Below, in pieces: positions 53,587 through 63,003 of a stretch of DNA of 64,000 nucleotides (the stretch's first letter is position 1; every line of letters begins with the position of its first letter). The translations under genes were made by a program, and so were the position numbers. The DNA lies in contig JAXGYA010000002.1 of assembly GCA_040772505.1 (NCBI GenBank), positions 186,001-250,000 of the forward strand, read 5' to 3'. This stretch comes from Mariniphaga sp040772505. Its GTDB lineage: Bacteria > Bacteroidota > Bacteroidia > Bacteroidales > Prolixibacteraceae. Under the pieces are notes generated by a model. It searched no databases. It was not told the DNA's origin and saw only the letters and a list, made by a program, of their open reading frames with translations.

Positions 53587-54816
53587 TTACTGGTTTTTTT
53601 CATTTTTATACACTTTAAGTGCTTCTGGAAACGGTTCGAGGGCACGTTCAAATATACTGAGTGAATAAGCAATGGTAAGTCCATAATTGGTAATTGGAAC
53701 ACCCGCCTGACGCGCTTTCATAATGCGGCTGAGCATGGCGCGCCGGTTCCACATACAGGCACCGCAGTGGATAATCAATTTGAATTGTTCAAGAGATTGT
53801 GGAAGGTTATTCCCTTTGCAATTTGAAAAATCAAGTTCACCGCCTACAAATTGGTTGAGCCAGCGTGGTATTTTAACTGTACCGATGTCTTCCTCGGAAG
53901 GATGATGTGAGCATGCCTCCGCAATCAAAACTTTATCTCCCGGCTTTAGCTTGTCGATGGTTAAGGTGCCACGCACCATTTCTGTTAAATCTCCCTGGAA
54001 ACGTGCAAACAATATTGAAAAAGAGGTGAGTGGGATCTCTTTTGGCGTGTCTGCTGCCACTTTTGCAAAAACCTGTGAGTCGGTAACTATCAGTTTAGGA
54101 GGTTTATTTAGCTTTGACAGTGCATTTTTCAAACCATTTTCCTTAACTATCAGGCACATGGAGTCATTGTCGAGGAGATCGCGGATACTCTGTACCTGAG
54201 GCAGAATCAGTCGTCCTTTTGGCGCTGCACTGTCAATGGGAATAACTAATATCGCCAATTCATCAGGACTAACTAAATCGGATAGAATACCGGGTCTTTC
54301 AATAAAATCGACCGGTGCAGTTTTCAGTATGAGTTCCCTTAACTCAGGAATCCCTGTGCCTGTTGTTGCCGAAGTGGAAACATAATTTACACGGGTATCT
54401 TTGAGCTGTCCGGTAATTTTCTTGTTCTCAGTATAAATATCAGCTTTGTTGAATGCGACTAAAAAAGGAATTTCACGGCTTTTAAATTCTTCCATCAGCC
54501 GGAGTTCATATTTTCCCCAGTCTTCAAAATTAGTTACAATAATCCCCAAATCCGTGCGATCAAAAACGGCAATTGTTTTTTCCACCCTTTTGTCTCCGGT
54601 AAGCCCGTGGTCGTCAATTCCGGCTGTGTCAATGAAAAGCACCGGCCCAAGCGGGAGCAGCTCCATTGGTTTTTCTACCGGGTCGGCAGTAGTTCCTGCA
54701 ACTTCTGAAACAATGGAAACCTCCTGCTGTGTCAGAGCATTCAATATGCTGGACTTTCCGGTATTTCGCCGTCCGAAAATTCCGATATGTATGCGGAAAG
54801 ACTTTGGCGCTTTCAT
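53587..54816 (-). CDS. hydF: [FeFe]-hydrogenase H-cluster maturation GTPase HydF
   Basis: 409 residues. Scaffold GTPase that carries the diiron precursor to HydA. The GTPase domain has GIFGRRNTGKSSILNAL, TAGIDDHGL with the G3 motif, and FNKADIYTEN. The C-terminal FeS-cluster region has EACSHHPSEEDIGTVKIPRW and IIHCGACMWNRRAMLSRI (CxxC), as in HydF. HydE, HydG and HydA are not in the window. It implies that the organism has a hydrogenase and can ferment, besides respiring. Confidence 0.95.
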   Translation of the reverse strand: MKAPKSFRIHIGIFGRRNTGKSSILNALTQQEVSIVSEVAGTTADPVEKPMELLPLGPVLFIDTAGIDDHGLTGDKRVEKTIAVFDRTDLGIIVTNFEDWGKYELRLMEEFKSREIPFLVAFNKADIYTENKKITGQLKDTRVNYVSTSATTGTGIPELRELILKTAPVDFIERPGILSDLVSPDELAILVIPIDSAAPKGRLILPQVQSIRDLLDNDSMCLIVKENGLKNALSKLNKPPKLIVTDSQVFAKVAADTPKEIPLTSFSILFARFQGDLTEMVRGTLTIDKLKPGDKVLIAEACSHHPSEEDIGTVKIPRWLNQFVGGELDFSNCKGNNLPQSLEQFKLIIHCGACMWNRRAMLSRIMKARQAGVPITNYGLTIAYSLSIFERALEPFPEALKVYKNEKNQ

Positions 54817-55020
54817 AATTATTCTTTTGTTTGACGAAAATACAAATTCAGATGTTTATTAGCAAGGGCAGGTATTTATATGGTTGTAAAAACGGTAGGT
54901 TGCGGTGCTGAGCAACAACCCGCCATGTTCAAGATGAAGGCAAAAAAAATTAATGAGATGCCTTTTAAAAAGGAGTAATCGCACTGTTCGCTTTGTGCTT
55001 TTTCTCACACAAAATTCAGC

Positions 55021-55452
55021 CTACAAACTTTTCAGGGCATCCACAATAATAAAAAAACCTGCAATACTCGTAAATGCAGTCAGAATAACGAACAGATTTT
55101 TTCCTTTCAATTCTCTCCACTGAAGAAAAAAAGCAGGGACTGAGAGCAGTCCGGACAGCAGAAAGATAATATATGCGGGGAAAAGCTGTGCAGAAAACGG
55201 AAGCTTTTCAAAAATTTCTTCTTCCATCTCGTGACTAATGATTTCGGCAGGCGTCAGATATTCTCGGGAAGAGAAACTCCCGGTGAGCAGTGCATACAAA
55301 GAGAAAACCCCCAAAAGGAAGAACAAAACCGCACCCATCAGGCGGAAAACTTTTTTTTGCTCAACCCAGCCATAAACCGATGCAATAATTGCTACAAAAA
55401 CAAACCATTGCGGGACAGTGTACAGTATAGTATCCAGAATCATTGTAAACAC
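55021..55452 (-). CDS. Small four-helix membrane protein, unknown
   Basis: 143 residues with four hydrophobic helices (TVPQWFVFVAIIASVYGWV, LMGAVLFFLLGVFSLYALL, LFPAYIIFLLSGLLSVPAFF, LFVILTAFTSIAGFFIIVD). A soluble stretch EIISHEMEEEIFEKLP lies between helices 2 and 3. No family was recognised. It is isolated between hydF and a divergent HAD gene. Confidence 0.6.
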   Translation of the reverse strand: MFTMILDTILYTVPQWFVFVAIIASVYGWVEQKKVFRLMGAVLFFLLGVFSLYALLTGSFSSREYLTPAEIISHEMEEEIFEKLPFSAQLFPAYIIFLLSGLLSVPAFFLQWRELKGKNLFVILTAFTSIAGFFIIVDALKSL

Positions 55453-55494
55453 ATTTAGAACAAAGTTGGTGAATTTTCTTCAATCCTTAAAGTT

Positions 55495-55527
55495 TTTGGA
55501 ACATCCGGCTGAATCTTTTTATTTTTG
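55495..55527 (+). promoter_or_regulatory. Bacteroidetes-type promoter of the HAD phosphatase
   Basis: TTTG (55495-55498) and TATTTTTG (55520-55527) with a 21-base spacer, about 22 bases before the ATG. Confidence 0.5.
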
Positions 55528-55548
55528 ACTCCCAATTATCTATTTATC

Positions 55549-56160
55549 ATGATTAAGAAACTTGAAATCGATCCTAAGGCAAAAGCGCTGATTTTTGATC
55601 TGGACGGTACCCTTGCCGACACTATGCCGGTACATTTTTGGGCGTATAAAAATATCCTGAAGAAATATGGTGTTGAATTTACCCCTGAGCTTTTTGGTAC
55701 CCTTGCCGGAATTTCTGCTCCGGAAACTATTCGTATTGTAAACAAAATATTTGGCACATCAATGGAGCCTGAGGAGACTGCTCAGATAAAGGAAGCAGAG
55801 TACGAAAAAATAATGCACAAAATGAAACCCATTACTCCGGTTGTCGATTTGGTGAAAAAATATCACGGAACGCTTCCCATGGCGGTGGGCACCGGCGGAA
55901 ACAGGCGGCTGGCGTGGAAGTCTTTGGAAATTATCGAACTGGCAGATTATTTTGACATTCTGGTATCTGTCGATGATATAACCCATTCCAAGCCACACCC
56001 GGAAACTTTTTTGAAATGTGCAGGATTATTGGGCGTTCAGCCTGAAGTTTGTCAGGTTTTTGAGGACGGGGAGCCGGGCATTCGCGCAGCGAAAGCTGCC
56101 GGAATGATGTACACTTTGGTAACCGATTACTATCAGGTCAGAATCGGAGAAGAGATATGA
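55549..56160 (+). CDS. HAD-superfamily sugar-phosphate phosphatase
   Basis: 203 residues. HAD subfamily I with a helical cap (beta-phosphoglucomutase/GS1-like). Motif I is IFDLDGTLADTMPVHFWAY, motif II AVGTGGNRRLA, motif III SKPHPETFLKCA and motif IV FEDGEPGIRAAKAAGM. The start ATG 55549 (MIKKLEIDP) is used; an upstream TTG adds eight residues. The sugar substrate is unknown. Confidence 0.92.
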   Translation: MIKKLEIDPKAKALIFDLDGTLADTMPVHFWAYKNILKKYGVEFTPELFGTLAGISAPETIRIVNKIFGTSMEPEETAQIKEAEYEKIMHKMKPITPVVDLVKKYHGTLPMAVGTGGNRRLAWKSLEIIELADYFDILVSVDDITHSKPHPETFLKCAGLLGVQPEVCQVFEDGEPGIRAAKAAGMMYTLVTDYYQVRIGEEI

Positions 56161-56270
56161 AAAAGCGATAAAAGAAAATCACAAAAAAGCACGAATAAAA
56201 TTCATGTGAATCCCGTCGGATGCCCTTAATATAAACGAGTTACAGTCGAGCAAGTCAGTATGGAAATTCA

Positions 56271-57893
56271 CTACCAGCCTAAGTCATCGCAGATATTCTG
56301 GCTGAAAATATGTTCCATGAAAATGCGAATGCGTCCGTCGCTCATCTGTTCCGCTCTGATTTTTGAGCCGCTTGGATGCTGATAATTTCCCTTCTCGTCA
56401 AATTCAGCAACCAGCGTAGAATATTCCCAGTTGTTTTCCCACAACAGGCGATATTCATACTCCTGCCCGGGGAGGGCTAACAAATCAACCACACCGCCCT
56501 TCATGTCTGCTCCCTGCCAGAGATTATCGCTGTTTTTAATTTTATATTCTCCGCCGTAGGTAGGTGCAAAGGCGATGGTGGGATTATCCTGACAGAGGGC
56601 ACGCAAAACAATTTGATATTCCTTGTAACCGCTGGCAGGAGAAACATTGACCTCGTAGCTATCGGTACAAAAATTTTCAATTTCAAGAGGTGCAATGGGC
56701 TGAAATGAGGGGTTGTTGTTCCGGAAGACAATTTTTACAGGCTGATTTGGTGTATTTTCAACCGTAAAAGTTTCCGGGAAACTGCCTTTAAAGTGAATGT
56801 AGGTGAGCAGGTTATCGTTGGCATCGAACACATCGGCGTCTAACGAGAAACTGGAAACCACATTGGATATAAATTTGATTTTACTACCGCTTGCACAGAG
56901 CTCTTGGGTGGATGCTTTTGCTATCGTATAGCTAAAATTCAGCTGGTTATAAACAGTTTCTGCTCCTTTAATTTTCCATCTGTCTGATAAAAATTCGGCA
57001 AATCCGAACAGATCAGGAGCAGGCGAACCGGTGTAGGTGCATCGTGACTGAATGACGCCCCCGTTCAAATCAGCCACTTTTTTACCCGCTACTTTCAGCT
57101 CGGTCAACCGGCCGGTTTCCAGCTTATGGAACAGTACATTCACCGGTTGTCCGTCAATTTCCACCACATCCGTTCCCGGTTCATAATCCTTGAATTTGTT
57201 CACTTTCATTTTCAGGAAATTTAACGGGTCAGCATTGTAGGCATCTATCAATTCGCCGGAAGAGGCAAACAGCAGCTTTCCCGATTCATCTTTGAATTTT
57301 AAAAAGCTCGAAATGGAAATTTCATATTCAATTGCATAAGGCGTTTCATCTTGCTGCGCTGATTTCAATAAATCGGCTCTTTTTCCTGAGATAACAATGG
57401 AAGTGTCTCCCTCGCCAAATCCCGGGTCGTCACCATATTCTGACTCCTCTTCATCCCCGATATTCGACAGCTTCAATTCAATGGTCTTTTTCCCTTCATT
57501 CTGAAGAATAAATCCCTTGTTCATGCTGTTATATCCTTCAGCAGTAACAGAGACGGCAAACCGGAAGGGTGTGTCTTCCGAAATGACTATATTCGGGTCA
57601 ATGGTAACTTCAAGCTGCCCGTTGGTAACATTGAACTCCGGGCGTTTTTCTCCGGTGAATGTAACAATGTCATTCCCATTGTCTCCAGTGAAACGAACAG
57701 TGGCTGCTTTGTCGATTAAAGAGCCATTGCTGACATCCAACAGTTTCACGGAAAGGCGTGTGTTGAAAAAATTGAAATCAATCAGCAAAAGATTTATGTC
57801 ATCACCTGTCTCCTTGTCTTTCAGGGGGTTGTCAAGATATTCTGCACAACCTGAAAGGAGTGCAATCAAAAGGATAAAAGTCAGCCGTTTCAT
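56271..57893 (-). CDS. Large lipoprotein of unknown function
   Basis: About 540 residues. The lipobox is LIALLSGCAEYLDNP (Cys16 from ATG 57893). The N-terminal region up to about 180 has beta-rich repeats (NLLLIDFNFFNTRLSVKLLD, FRFAVSVTAEGYNSMNKGF); the rest is mostly beta with Cys residues and a C-terminal IFMEHIFSQNICDDLGW. No known family. It is downstream of an outer-membrane barrel gene, and the two may form a surface complex. Confidence 0.6.
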   Translation of the reverse strand: MKRLTFILLIALLSGCAEYLDNPLKDKETGDDINLLLIDFNFFNTRLSVKLLDVSNGSLIDKAATVRFTGDNGNDIVTFTGEKRPEFNVTNGQLEVTIDPNIVISEDTPFRFAVSVTAEGYNSMNKGFILQNEGKKTIELKLSNIGDEEESEYGDDPGFGEGDTSIVISGKRADLLKSAQQDETPYAIEYEISISSFLKFKDESGKLLFASSGELIDAYNADPLNFLKMKVNKFKDYEPGTDVVEIDGQPVNVLFHKLETGRLTELKVAGKKVADLNGGVIQSRCTYTGSPAPDLFGFAEFLSDRWKIKGAETVYNQLNFSYTIAKASTQELCASGSKIKFISNVVSSFSLDADVFDANDNLLTYIHFKGSFPETFTVENTPNQPVKIVFRNNNPSFQPIAPLEIENFCTDSYEVNVSPASGYKEYQIVLRALCQDNPTIAFAPTYGGEYKIKNSDNLWQGADMKGGVVDLLALPGQEYEYRLLWENNWEYSTLVAEFDEKGNYQHPSGSKIRAEQMSDGRIRIFMEHIFSQNICDDLGW

Positions 57894-57944
57894 TGTGCCA
57901 TATTTAAGTGGGTTATTCATTTCTGTGAAATTTTGTTGTTAAAG

Positions 57945-58655
57945 TTAAAAAAGTCGCATTGCAATTGAAAATTTTACCACCGGATAATATTTGTAAGCCG
58001 AGAACTGGTTTTCAAGCTGTTGGATCTGTCCGTGAGTAGGGTCGGCAGTGGGTTTCAGTAAGCCGGTTGCTTCAATGCTCAATTTTGGTGGTCCGATATA
58101 ATACAAGCCCGTTTCAAAATTGTAGCTCACCAGCTTCCTTTTTCCAAAAAACTTCCGGAAACCTATGCCGCCATACGGAGATATTTTCAAGTCCGGTGTA
58201 AAACTGAAATTAAAAGTGCCTACCTTTTCTGCCGGAATGTATATGTCGCCGTACTGCATATCGCTGACAGCCAGTCCGCTTAGCGTCGGATTAAATTTAT
58301 TAAGAACAGCGCCGCCGGTAAAATAGAGCGATTTGGTGTAAAAAAAATCAGCAAGCAGGAATACACCGCCGGTTTTAAAATTCAGCTCCGTGTCATAGGA
58401 TATATCATTCTCTTCCATCAGAAATGGATAGTTGATTTTAAGAGATTCAATACCCGTTTTCATAGTTAGCCGCTTGCCAACCATGTAATTCAGGTTAAAT
58501 CCCAGACCATTGGTGGAAGCCTGGGCACCGATGAAGAATCCTTTATTGGAAATCTCATCTGTTTGCTTTGCAGCATAAGTAGTTCGGGAGGTTGCCATTA
58601 AAAAGACAATGCTCAGAAATGTTGCAATTACATTAAGACATCTTCTGTTTTTCAT
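57945..58655 (-). CDS. Predicted outer-membrane barrel protein
   Basis: About 236 residues from ATG 58655 with a signal peptide (RCLNVIATFLSIVFLMATSR, cleavage near TYA). Short beta strands follow (FFIGAQASTNGLGFNLNYMV, GGVFLLADFFYTKSLYFTGG, ISPYGGIGFRKFFGKRKLVS), ending in IAMRLF with a C-terminal Phe, as in outer-membrane barrels of Bacteroidetes. An upstream ATG at 58769 adds a poor leader that crosses the palindrome at 58692. Function unknown; followed by the lipoprotein gene. Confidence 0.65.
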   Translation of the reverse strand: MKNRRCLNVIATFLSIVFLMATSRTTYAAKQTDEISNKGFFIGAQASTNGLGFNLNYMVGKRLTMKTGIESLKINYPFLMEENDISYDTELNFKTGGVFLLADFFYTKSLYFTGGAVLNKFNPTLSGLAVSDMQYGDIYIPAEKVGTFNFSFTPDLKISPYGGIGFRKFFGKRKLVSYNFETGLYYIGPPKLSIEATGLLKPTADPTHGQIQQLENQFSAYKYYPVVKFSIAMRLF

Positions 58656-58691
58656 CCAATTAAAATTAAAAGTTTTCAAAGGTATTGGATG

Positions 58692-58712
58692 CCTGCCTGT
58701 CCGGTAGGCAGG
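58692..58712. repeat. REP-like palindrome CCTGCCT...AGGCAGG
   Basis: CCTGCCT (58692-58698) and AGGCAGG (58706-58712) are separated by seven bases, GTCCGGT. The unit is typical of short dispersed palindromes in Bacteroidetes; only one copy is seen in this window. Confidence 0.6.
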
Positions 58713-58929
58713 TAACTCCCTCATTTTAATTAAGTTTGTTTGTGAAGCATTTCTACGTGGTCGTTTCATAGATTAAAAATGTTGAATGAGCGCGATTTAA
58801 TGCAAAAGTACAATTTTAAGAAATAAAACGGATATATGGCTCATTTATTTTCAATCTTCTCACTATCAGCAGATATTAATAAAAATCAGCTCGTTTCTTT
58901 TTTCTGAAACTGTTCACTAATTTTGCACC

Positions 58930-60966
58930 ATGCAATTTAAAGTAGTATCGGATTATCAGCCCACAGGCGACCAGCCTGAAGCAATTCGCCAGCTTGCAGA
59001 AGGCATTGAGAATGGTGAGCCCTTTCAGACCCTTCTTGGAGTTACCGGTTCGGGAAAGACATTTACTATGGCAAATGTGATAGAAAAAGTGCAGCGCCCC
59101 ACTTTAATTCTTAGTCATAATAAAACGCTGGCTGCACAATTGTATGGCGAAATGAAGCAGTTTTTTCCTGAAAATGCAGTGGAATATTTTGTCTCCTATT
59201 ACGATTACTACCAGCCTGAAGCCTATCTTCCGACAACCGATACCTATATTGAAAAAGACCTTTCCATAAATAAGGATATTGAAAAGCTGCGCTTGAGCAC
59301 CACCTCATCACTGCTTTCCGGGCGACGCGATGTTATTGTGGTTTCATCTGTTTCCTGCCTCTACGGAATTGGCAACCCCGATGATTTTCATGCCAATATT
59401 ACCGAAGTGAGAACCGGTGAGAAAGTTGCACGAAATGTTGTTCTCCGGCAGCTGGTGGATGCCCTCTATTCGCGCAGTGAAGTGGATTTTCAGAGAGGAA
59501 ATTTTAGGGTGAAGGGCGACACCGTCGATATTTATCCGGCTTATGCCGACACTGCCATCCGCATTGTTTTTTGGGGAGATGAAATTGAAGAAATTTCTGG
59601 ATTTGACCCGCTCACCGGGCAAACCTACCAGCAAATGGATCAGGCTGTCATCTATCCTGCAAATATTTTTGTAACCACTCCGGAGCGGATGAAGTCGGCT
59701 ATCCGCCACATTCAGGATGATTTGGTTGCCCAGATTGAATACTTTAAGGAAATCGGGAAAAGCCAGGAAGCACGGCGGCTCGAACAGCGCGTGGAATATG
59801 ACATTGAGATGATGAGAGAACTGGGCTACTGTCCGGGAATAGAAAATTATTCGCGCTATTTCGACGGACGTCAACCTGGAACCCGCCCTTTCTGTCTGCT
59901 CGACTACTTTCCGGATGACTTTTTAGCCATCATTGACGAAAGTCATGTTACCATTCCTCAAATCCGCGCAATGTATGGCGGCGATAATTCAAGAAAAGTT
60001 ACCCTGGTGGAATACGGCTTCCGGCTTCCGGCAGCTATTGACAACAGACCGTTGAAGTTTGAAGAGTTTGAAAGTATTGTGAAACAGGTAGTTTATGTCA
60101 GTGCAACACCGGCAGACTACGAGCTGGCAAAAAGCGAAGGGGTGGTGGTTGAACAGATTATCCGGCCCACCGGACTGCCAGACCCTATTATTGATGTGCG
60201 CCCAAGTGTAAACCAGATTGACGACCTGATGCATGAAATTCATTTGCGCACTGAGAAAAATGAACGTGTACTGGTTACAACCCTCACCAAGCGCATGGCG
60301 GAGGAGTTGTCAAATTACCTGCTCAACCTGGGTGTAAAAACCCGCTATATTCACTCCGACGTGGACACGATTGAACGGGTGGAAATCATGGAACAGCTTC
60401 GCTCCGGGAAATTTGATGTGCTGGTTGGAATCAACTTGCTGCGTGAGGGACTTGATCTACCTGAAGTTTCGCTGGTTGCCATTCTGGATGCCGACAAGGA
60501 AGGCTTTCTGCGCTCGGAGCGTTCGCTGACTCAAACGGCAGGGCGTGCCGCACGAAATCTGAACGGAACAGTTATCATGTATGCGGATAAAATTACCGGT
60601 TCCATGCAGCGCACCATTGACTCTACAAATTACCGGCGCGAAAGACAGCTGAAATACAATGAAGAAAACAACATCACACCAATGCCAATCATTAAGCCCA
60701 CACGGGAGATAATTGGCTATGAATATAGAGGAGGGAGGAAATCTTCTCCCTACGACACACCTCCGATTCCTGACATTGCAGCTGATCCGGTAGTAAAATT
60801 TATGAGCATCAGTGGATTGGAAAAAACCATCGAAAACCTGAAAAAACAGATGAAAACAGCTGCCAGGGAACTCGATTTCATTGAAGCTGCGCGACTGCGC
60901 GACGAAATGTTTGCATTTGAAAAACTCCTGAAAGAGCGAAAGGAACAACCGGCTAATCTGAAATAA
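58930..60966 (+). CDS. uvrB: Excinuclease ABC subunit B
   Basis: 678 residues, full length. Helicase-like damage-verification subunit of nucleotide excision repair. Walker A is LLGVTGSGKTFTMANVIE, the beta-hairpin is YYDYYQPEAYLPTTDTYI, the DESH box is AIIDESHVTIPQ, and the C-terminal UVR domain is LKKQMKTAARELDFIEAARL. The start MQFKVVSDYQPTGDQP is right at the ATG. A -7-like TAATTTTG ends only four bases before it, so the transcript may be almost leaderless. Confidence 0.98.
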   Translation: MQFKVVSDYQPTGDQPEAIRQLAEGIENGEPFQTLLGVTGSGKTFTMANVIEKVQRPTLILSHNKTLAAQLYGEMKQFFPENAVEYFVSYYDYYQPEAYLPTTDTYIEKDLSINKDIEKLRLSTTSSLLSGRRDVIVVSSVSCLYGIGNPDDFHANITEVRTGEKVARNVVLRQLVDALYSRSEVDFQRGNFRVKGDTVDIYPAYADTAIRIVFWGDEIEEISGFDPLTGQTYQQMDQAVIYPANIFVTTPERMKSAIRHIQDDLVAQIEYFKEIGKSQEARRLEQRVEYDIEMMRELGYCPGIENYSRYFDGRQPGTRPFCLLDYFPDDFLAIIDESHVTIPQIRAMYGGDNSRKVTLVEYGFRLPAAIDNRPLKFEEFESIVKQVVYVSATPADYELAKSEGVVVEQIIRPTGLPDPIIDVRPSVNQIDDLMHEIHLRTEKNERVLVTTLTKRMAEELSNYLLNLGVKTRYIHSDVDTIERVEIMEQLRSGKFDVLVGINLLREGLDLPEVSLVAILDADKEGFLRSERSLTQTAGRAARNLNGTVIMYADKITGSMQRTIDSTNYRRERQLKYNEENNITPMPIIKPTREIIGYEYRGGRKSSPYDTPPIPDIAADPVVKFMSISGLEKTIENLKKQMKTAARELDFIEAARLRDEMFAFEKLLKERKEQPANLK

Positions 60967-61038
60967 TCCTCACAATTCATTCCTTTTAACCCTTGTCCGC
61001 CGAATAAAGCTTATTTTTGTAAAAAAGAAGAAACTAAA

Positions 61039-61602
61039 ATGAAGGTCTATTTAAAAAAAGTCCTCAGACTAACAGGTGAGTTGCTTTTCCATCCGGTAAA
61101 TTTCTGGGGAAAACAAAAAAATGCAGATTTACAGAATTTGTTTACGGGATATTTTCTGCCTCTGGTGATACTGGATGCACTTGCTGCTTTTGTCGGCAAG
61201 CTGTACCGAGGCTCGAGGTTTTACCTCACTTTTCCGCTGCTGAGAGCCGGACGTGAGCTTATTTTATTTCTGCTGATGTATGTTATCTCTGTTTTTTTTA
61301 CCCACGAGCTTACAAAAACTTTTGACGGAGTGAAAAACAGGAAGATTGCACAAAAGCTGGTTACTTTTTCCCTCACGCCGGTGCTTCTGGTTTCGGCACT
61401 AACCAGTCTGTTCCCGTTCCTATATATGGTTAATGTGTTAGGACTGTATGCTTTCTATATTTTTTGGACAGGCGTTGAGGTTACACTTGAACTGCCTGAA
61501 AGAAAAAAATCAGGTTATATTTTAGTAACCATTTTAGCAAATTTGTTTATTTTCAGTTTCCTGAATATCACGTTATCGAAATTGGAGGCGGCTTTCATCT
61601 AA
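61039..61602 (+). CDS. Yip1-domain-like membrane protein
   Basis: 187 residues with about five hydrophobic helices (FLPLVILDALAAFVGKLY, LILFLLMYVISVFFTHEL, LTPVLLVSALTSLFPFLY, VLGLYAFYIFWTGVEVTL, ILVTILANLFIFSFLNIT). The organisation fits the Yip1/DUF1282-type family. Function unknown. It lies between uvrB and smpB, 27 bases before the latter. Confidence 0.72.
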   Translation: MKVYLKKVLRLTGELLFHPVNFWGKQKNADLQNLFTGYFLPLVILDALAAFVGKLYRGSRFYLTFPLLRAGRELILFLLMYVISVFFTHELTKTFDGVKNRKIAQKLVTFSLTPVLLVSALTSLFPFLYMVNVLGLYAFYIFWTGVEVTLELPERKKSGYILVTILANLFIFSFLNITLSKLEAAFI

Positions 61603-61629
61603 GTTCAAAAATTTTAAAAGCAGATTCCA

Positions 61630-62088
61630 ATGGCACATCCTAAGACAAATATTAACATCAAAAACAGAAAAGCTTCATTTGAATATGAGCTGATTGAAAA
61701 ATTTGTGGCAGGAATGCAGCTTGCCGGAACAGAAATAAAATCTATCCGTAACGGCAAAGCGAGCATTAACGAGGGTTATTGTCAATTTCACCATGGGGAG
61801 CTGTATGCAAAAAACATTCATATTTCGGAATATGAGCTGGGAACTGTAAATAACCACGTTCCCAAGCGCGACCGTAAGTTGCTTTTGAACAGAAAGGAGC
61901 TGCTGAAACTTGAACGTAAACTGAAAGAATCGGGGCTTACCATTATTCCGACGCGCCTTTTCATCAACGAACGGGGGCTGGCTAAACTGGAAATTGCACT
62001 GGCACGCGGCAAAAAGTTGTATGACAAACGCGAAACCCTGAAACAAAAAGATTCCAAACGCGAAATAGACCGGATGATGAAATTCTGA
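61630..62088 (+). CDS. smpB: SsrA-binding protein
   Basis: 152 residues, the normal length. Binds tmRNA and brings it to stalled ribosomes. NIKNRKASFEYELIEKFVAG and GTEIKSIRNGKASINEGYCQ are the conserved core, and the C-terminal tail KKLYDKRETLKQKDSKREID is the helix that reads the empty mRNA channel. The tmRNA gene was not seen nearby. Confidence 0.97.
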   Translation: MAHPKTNINIKNRKASFEYELIEKFVAGMQLAGTEIKSIRNGKASINEGYCQFHHGELYAKNIHISEYELGTVNNHVPKRDRKLLLNRKELLKLERKLKESGLTIIPTRLFINERGLAKLEIALARGKKLYDKRETLKQKDSKREIDRMMKF

Positions 62089-62126
62089 ATTCTGTAGTCT
62101 CGATTTTGCTGCCGCTTTGTGGTGAA

Positions 62127-62849
62127 TCAGACCACTTCCATGTTTTCAAAGGGAATAATTCTGTCGCCCTTATATTTGAGCATTAGATTTGCCACGGCAA
62201 GAGTGTCTTTTTCACAATAGCGCACAATCCGGTCAATATCGTTTTCTTCCCAGTAGATGCGGGCAACCTGGCTGCCATCAATGTCGTCCTTGGGTGTGGG
62301 AATATTGAACAGCTCACAAAGCAGCGACAGTGAGGTGTAGTGCTTATAATCACCAAACTTCCACAACTGCAGGGTGTCAATCAGTTGCTCCCTGACCTCC
62401 CACGGTTTGGAGCCGGCAATATTGAGAATATTTGGCAGAACAAGTCCATTCACCAGAGCCCGGCGGGCAATATACGGGAAGTCAAACTCCTGCCCGTTAT
62501 GTGCACACAGCTTGTGCTTCCCACTCCGTGAAAAAGCCTCCAGTGCATTGAAAAATCCCTGAATCAACAATTTTTCATCATCATCATAAAACGACTTAAC
62601 CCTGAAAACCAGTTCCTCTTTTCTCTGGAAAACATAACCGGCAGAAATGCACACAATTCTGCCAAATTCAGCATAAATTCCGGCACGGTTGTACAGCACC
62701 TCTGCAGGCTCCTCTTCATTTACCTGATATTTCATTTTGTAGTTCCACAACTGTTTCCACTTTTCATTCAGGTCATTGTACTCCGGTGTTTGAGGAACCG
62801 TTTCAATATCCAGAAAAACAATGTTTTCGACATTTAAATTATAAAGCAT
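62127..62849 (-). CDS. 3'-5' exonuclease (DEDD, PolB-like)
   Basis: 240 residues, a predicted DnaQ-fold exonuclease. Exo I is IVFLDIETVPQTPE, Exo II CAHNGQEFDFPYIARRAL and Exo III VRYCEKDTLAVANLMLKY, which give the four acidic metal ligands. The role is trimming of DNA 3' ends in repair or replication; the substrate is not known. Convergent with smpB. Confidence 0.88.
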   Translation of the reverse strand: MLYNLNVENIVFLDIETVPQTPEYNDLNEKWKQLWNYKMKYQVNEEEPAEVLYNRAGIYAEFGRIVCISAGYVFQRKEELVFRVKSFYDDDEKLLIQGFFNALEAFSRSGKHKLCAHNGQEFDFPYIARRALVNGLVLPNILNIAGSKPWEVREQLIDTLQLWKFGDYKHYTSLSLLCELFNIPTPKDDIDGSQVARIYWEENDIDRIVRYCEKDTLAVANLMLKYKGDRIIPFENMEVV

Positions 62850-63003
62850 TTTTTAAGATTATCGTTAATATTCCCTCTTTTTGATTTTCAGGCTTCTCCC
62901 TACTGGTTAAATCATTAATTTCGCCAGCAAACGAAAGTACAAAAATTCAGCAGGATGATACGGTACTTCACAAAATTTTTTAATCACAAACAATCCGATT
63001 GAT

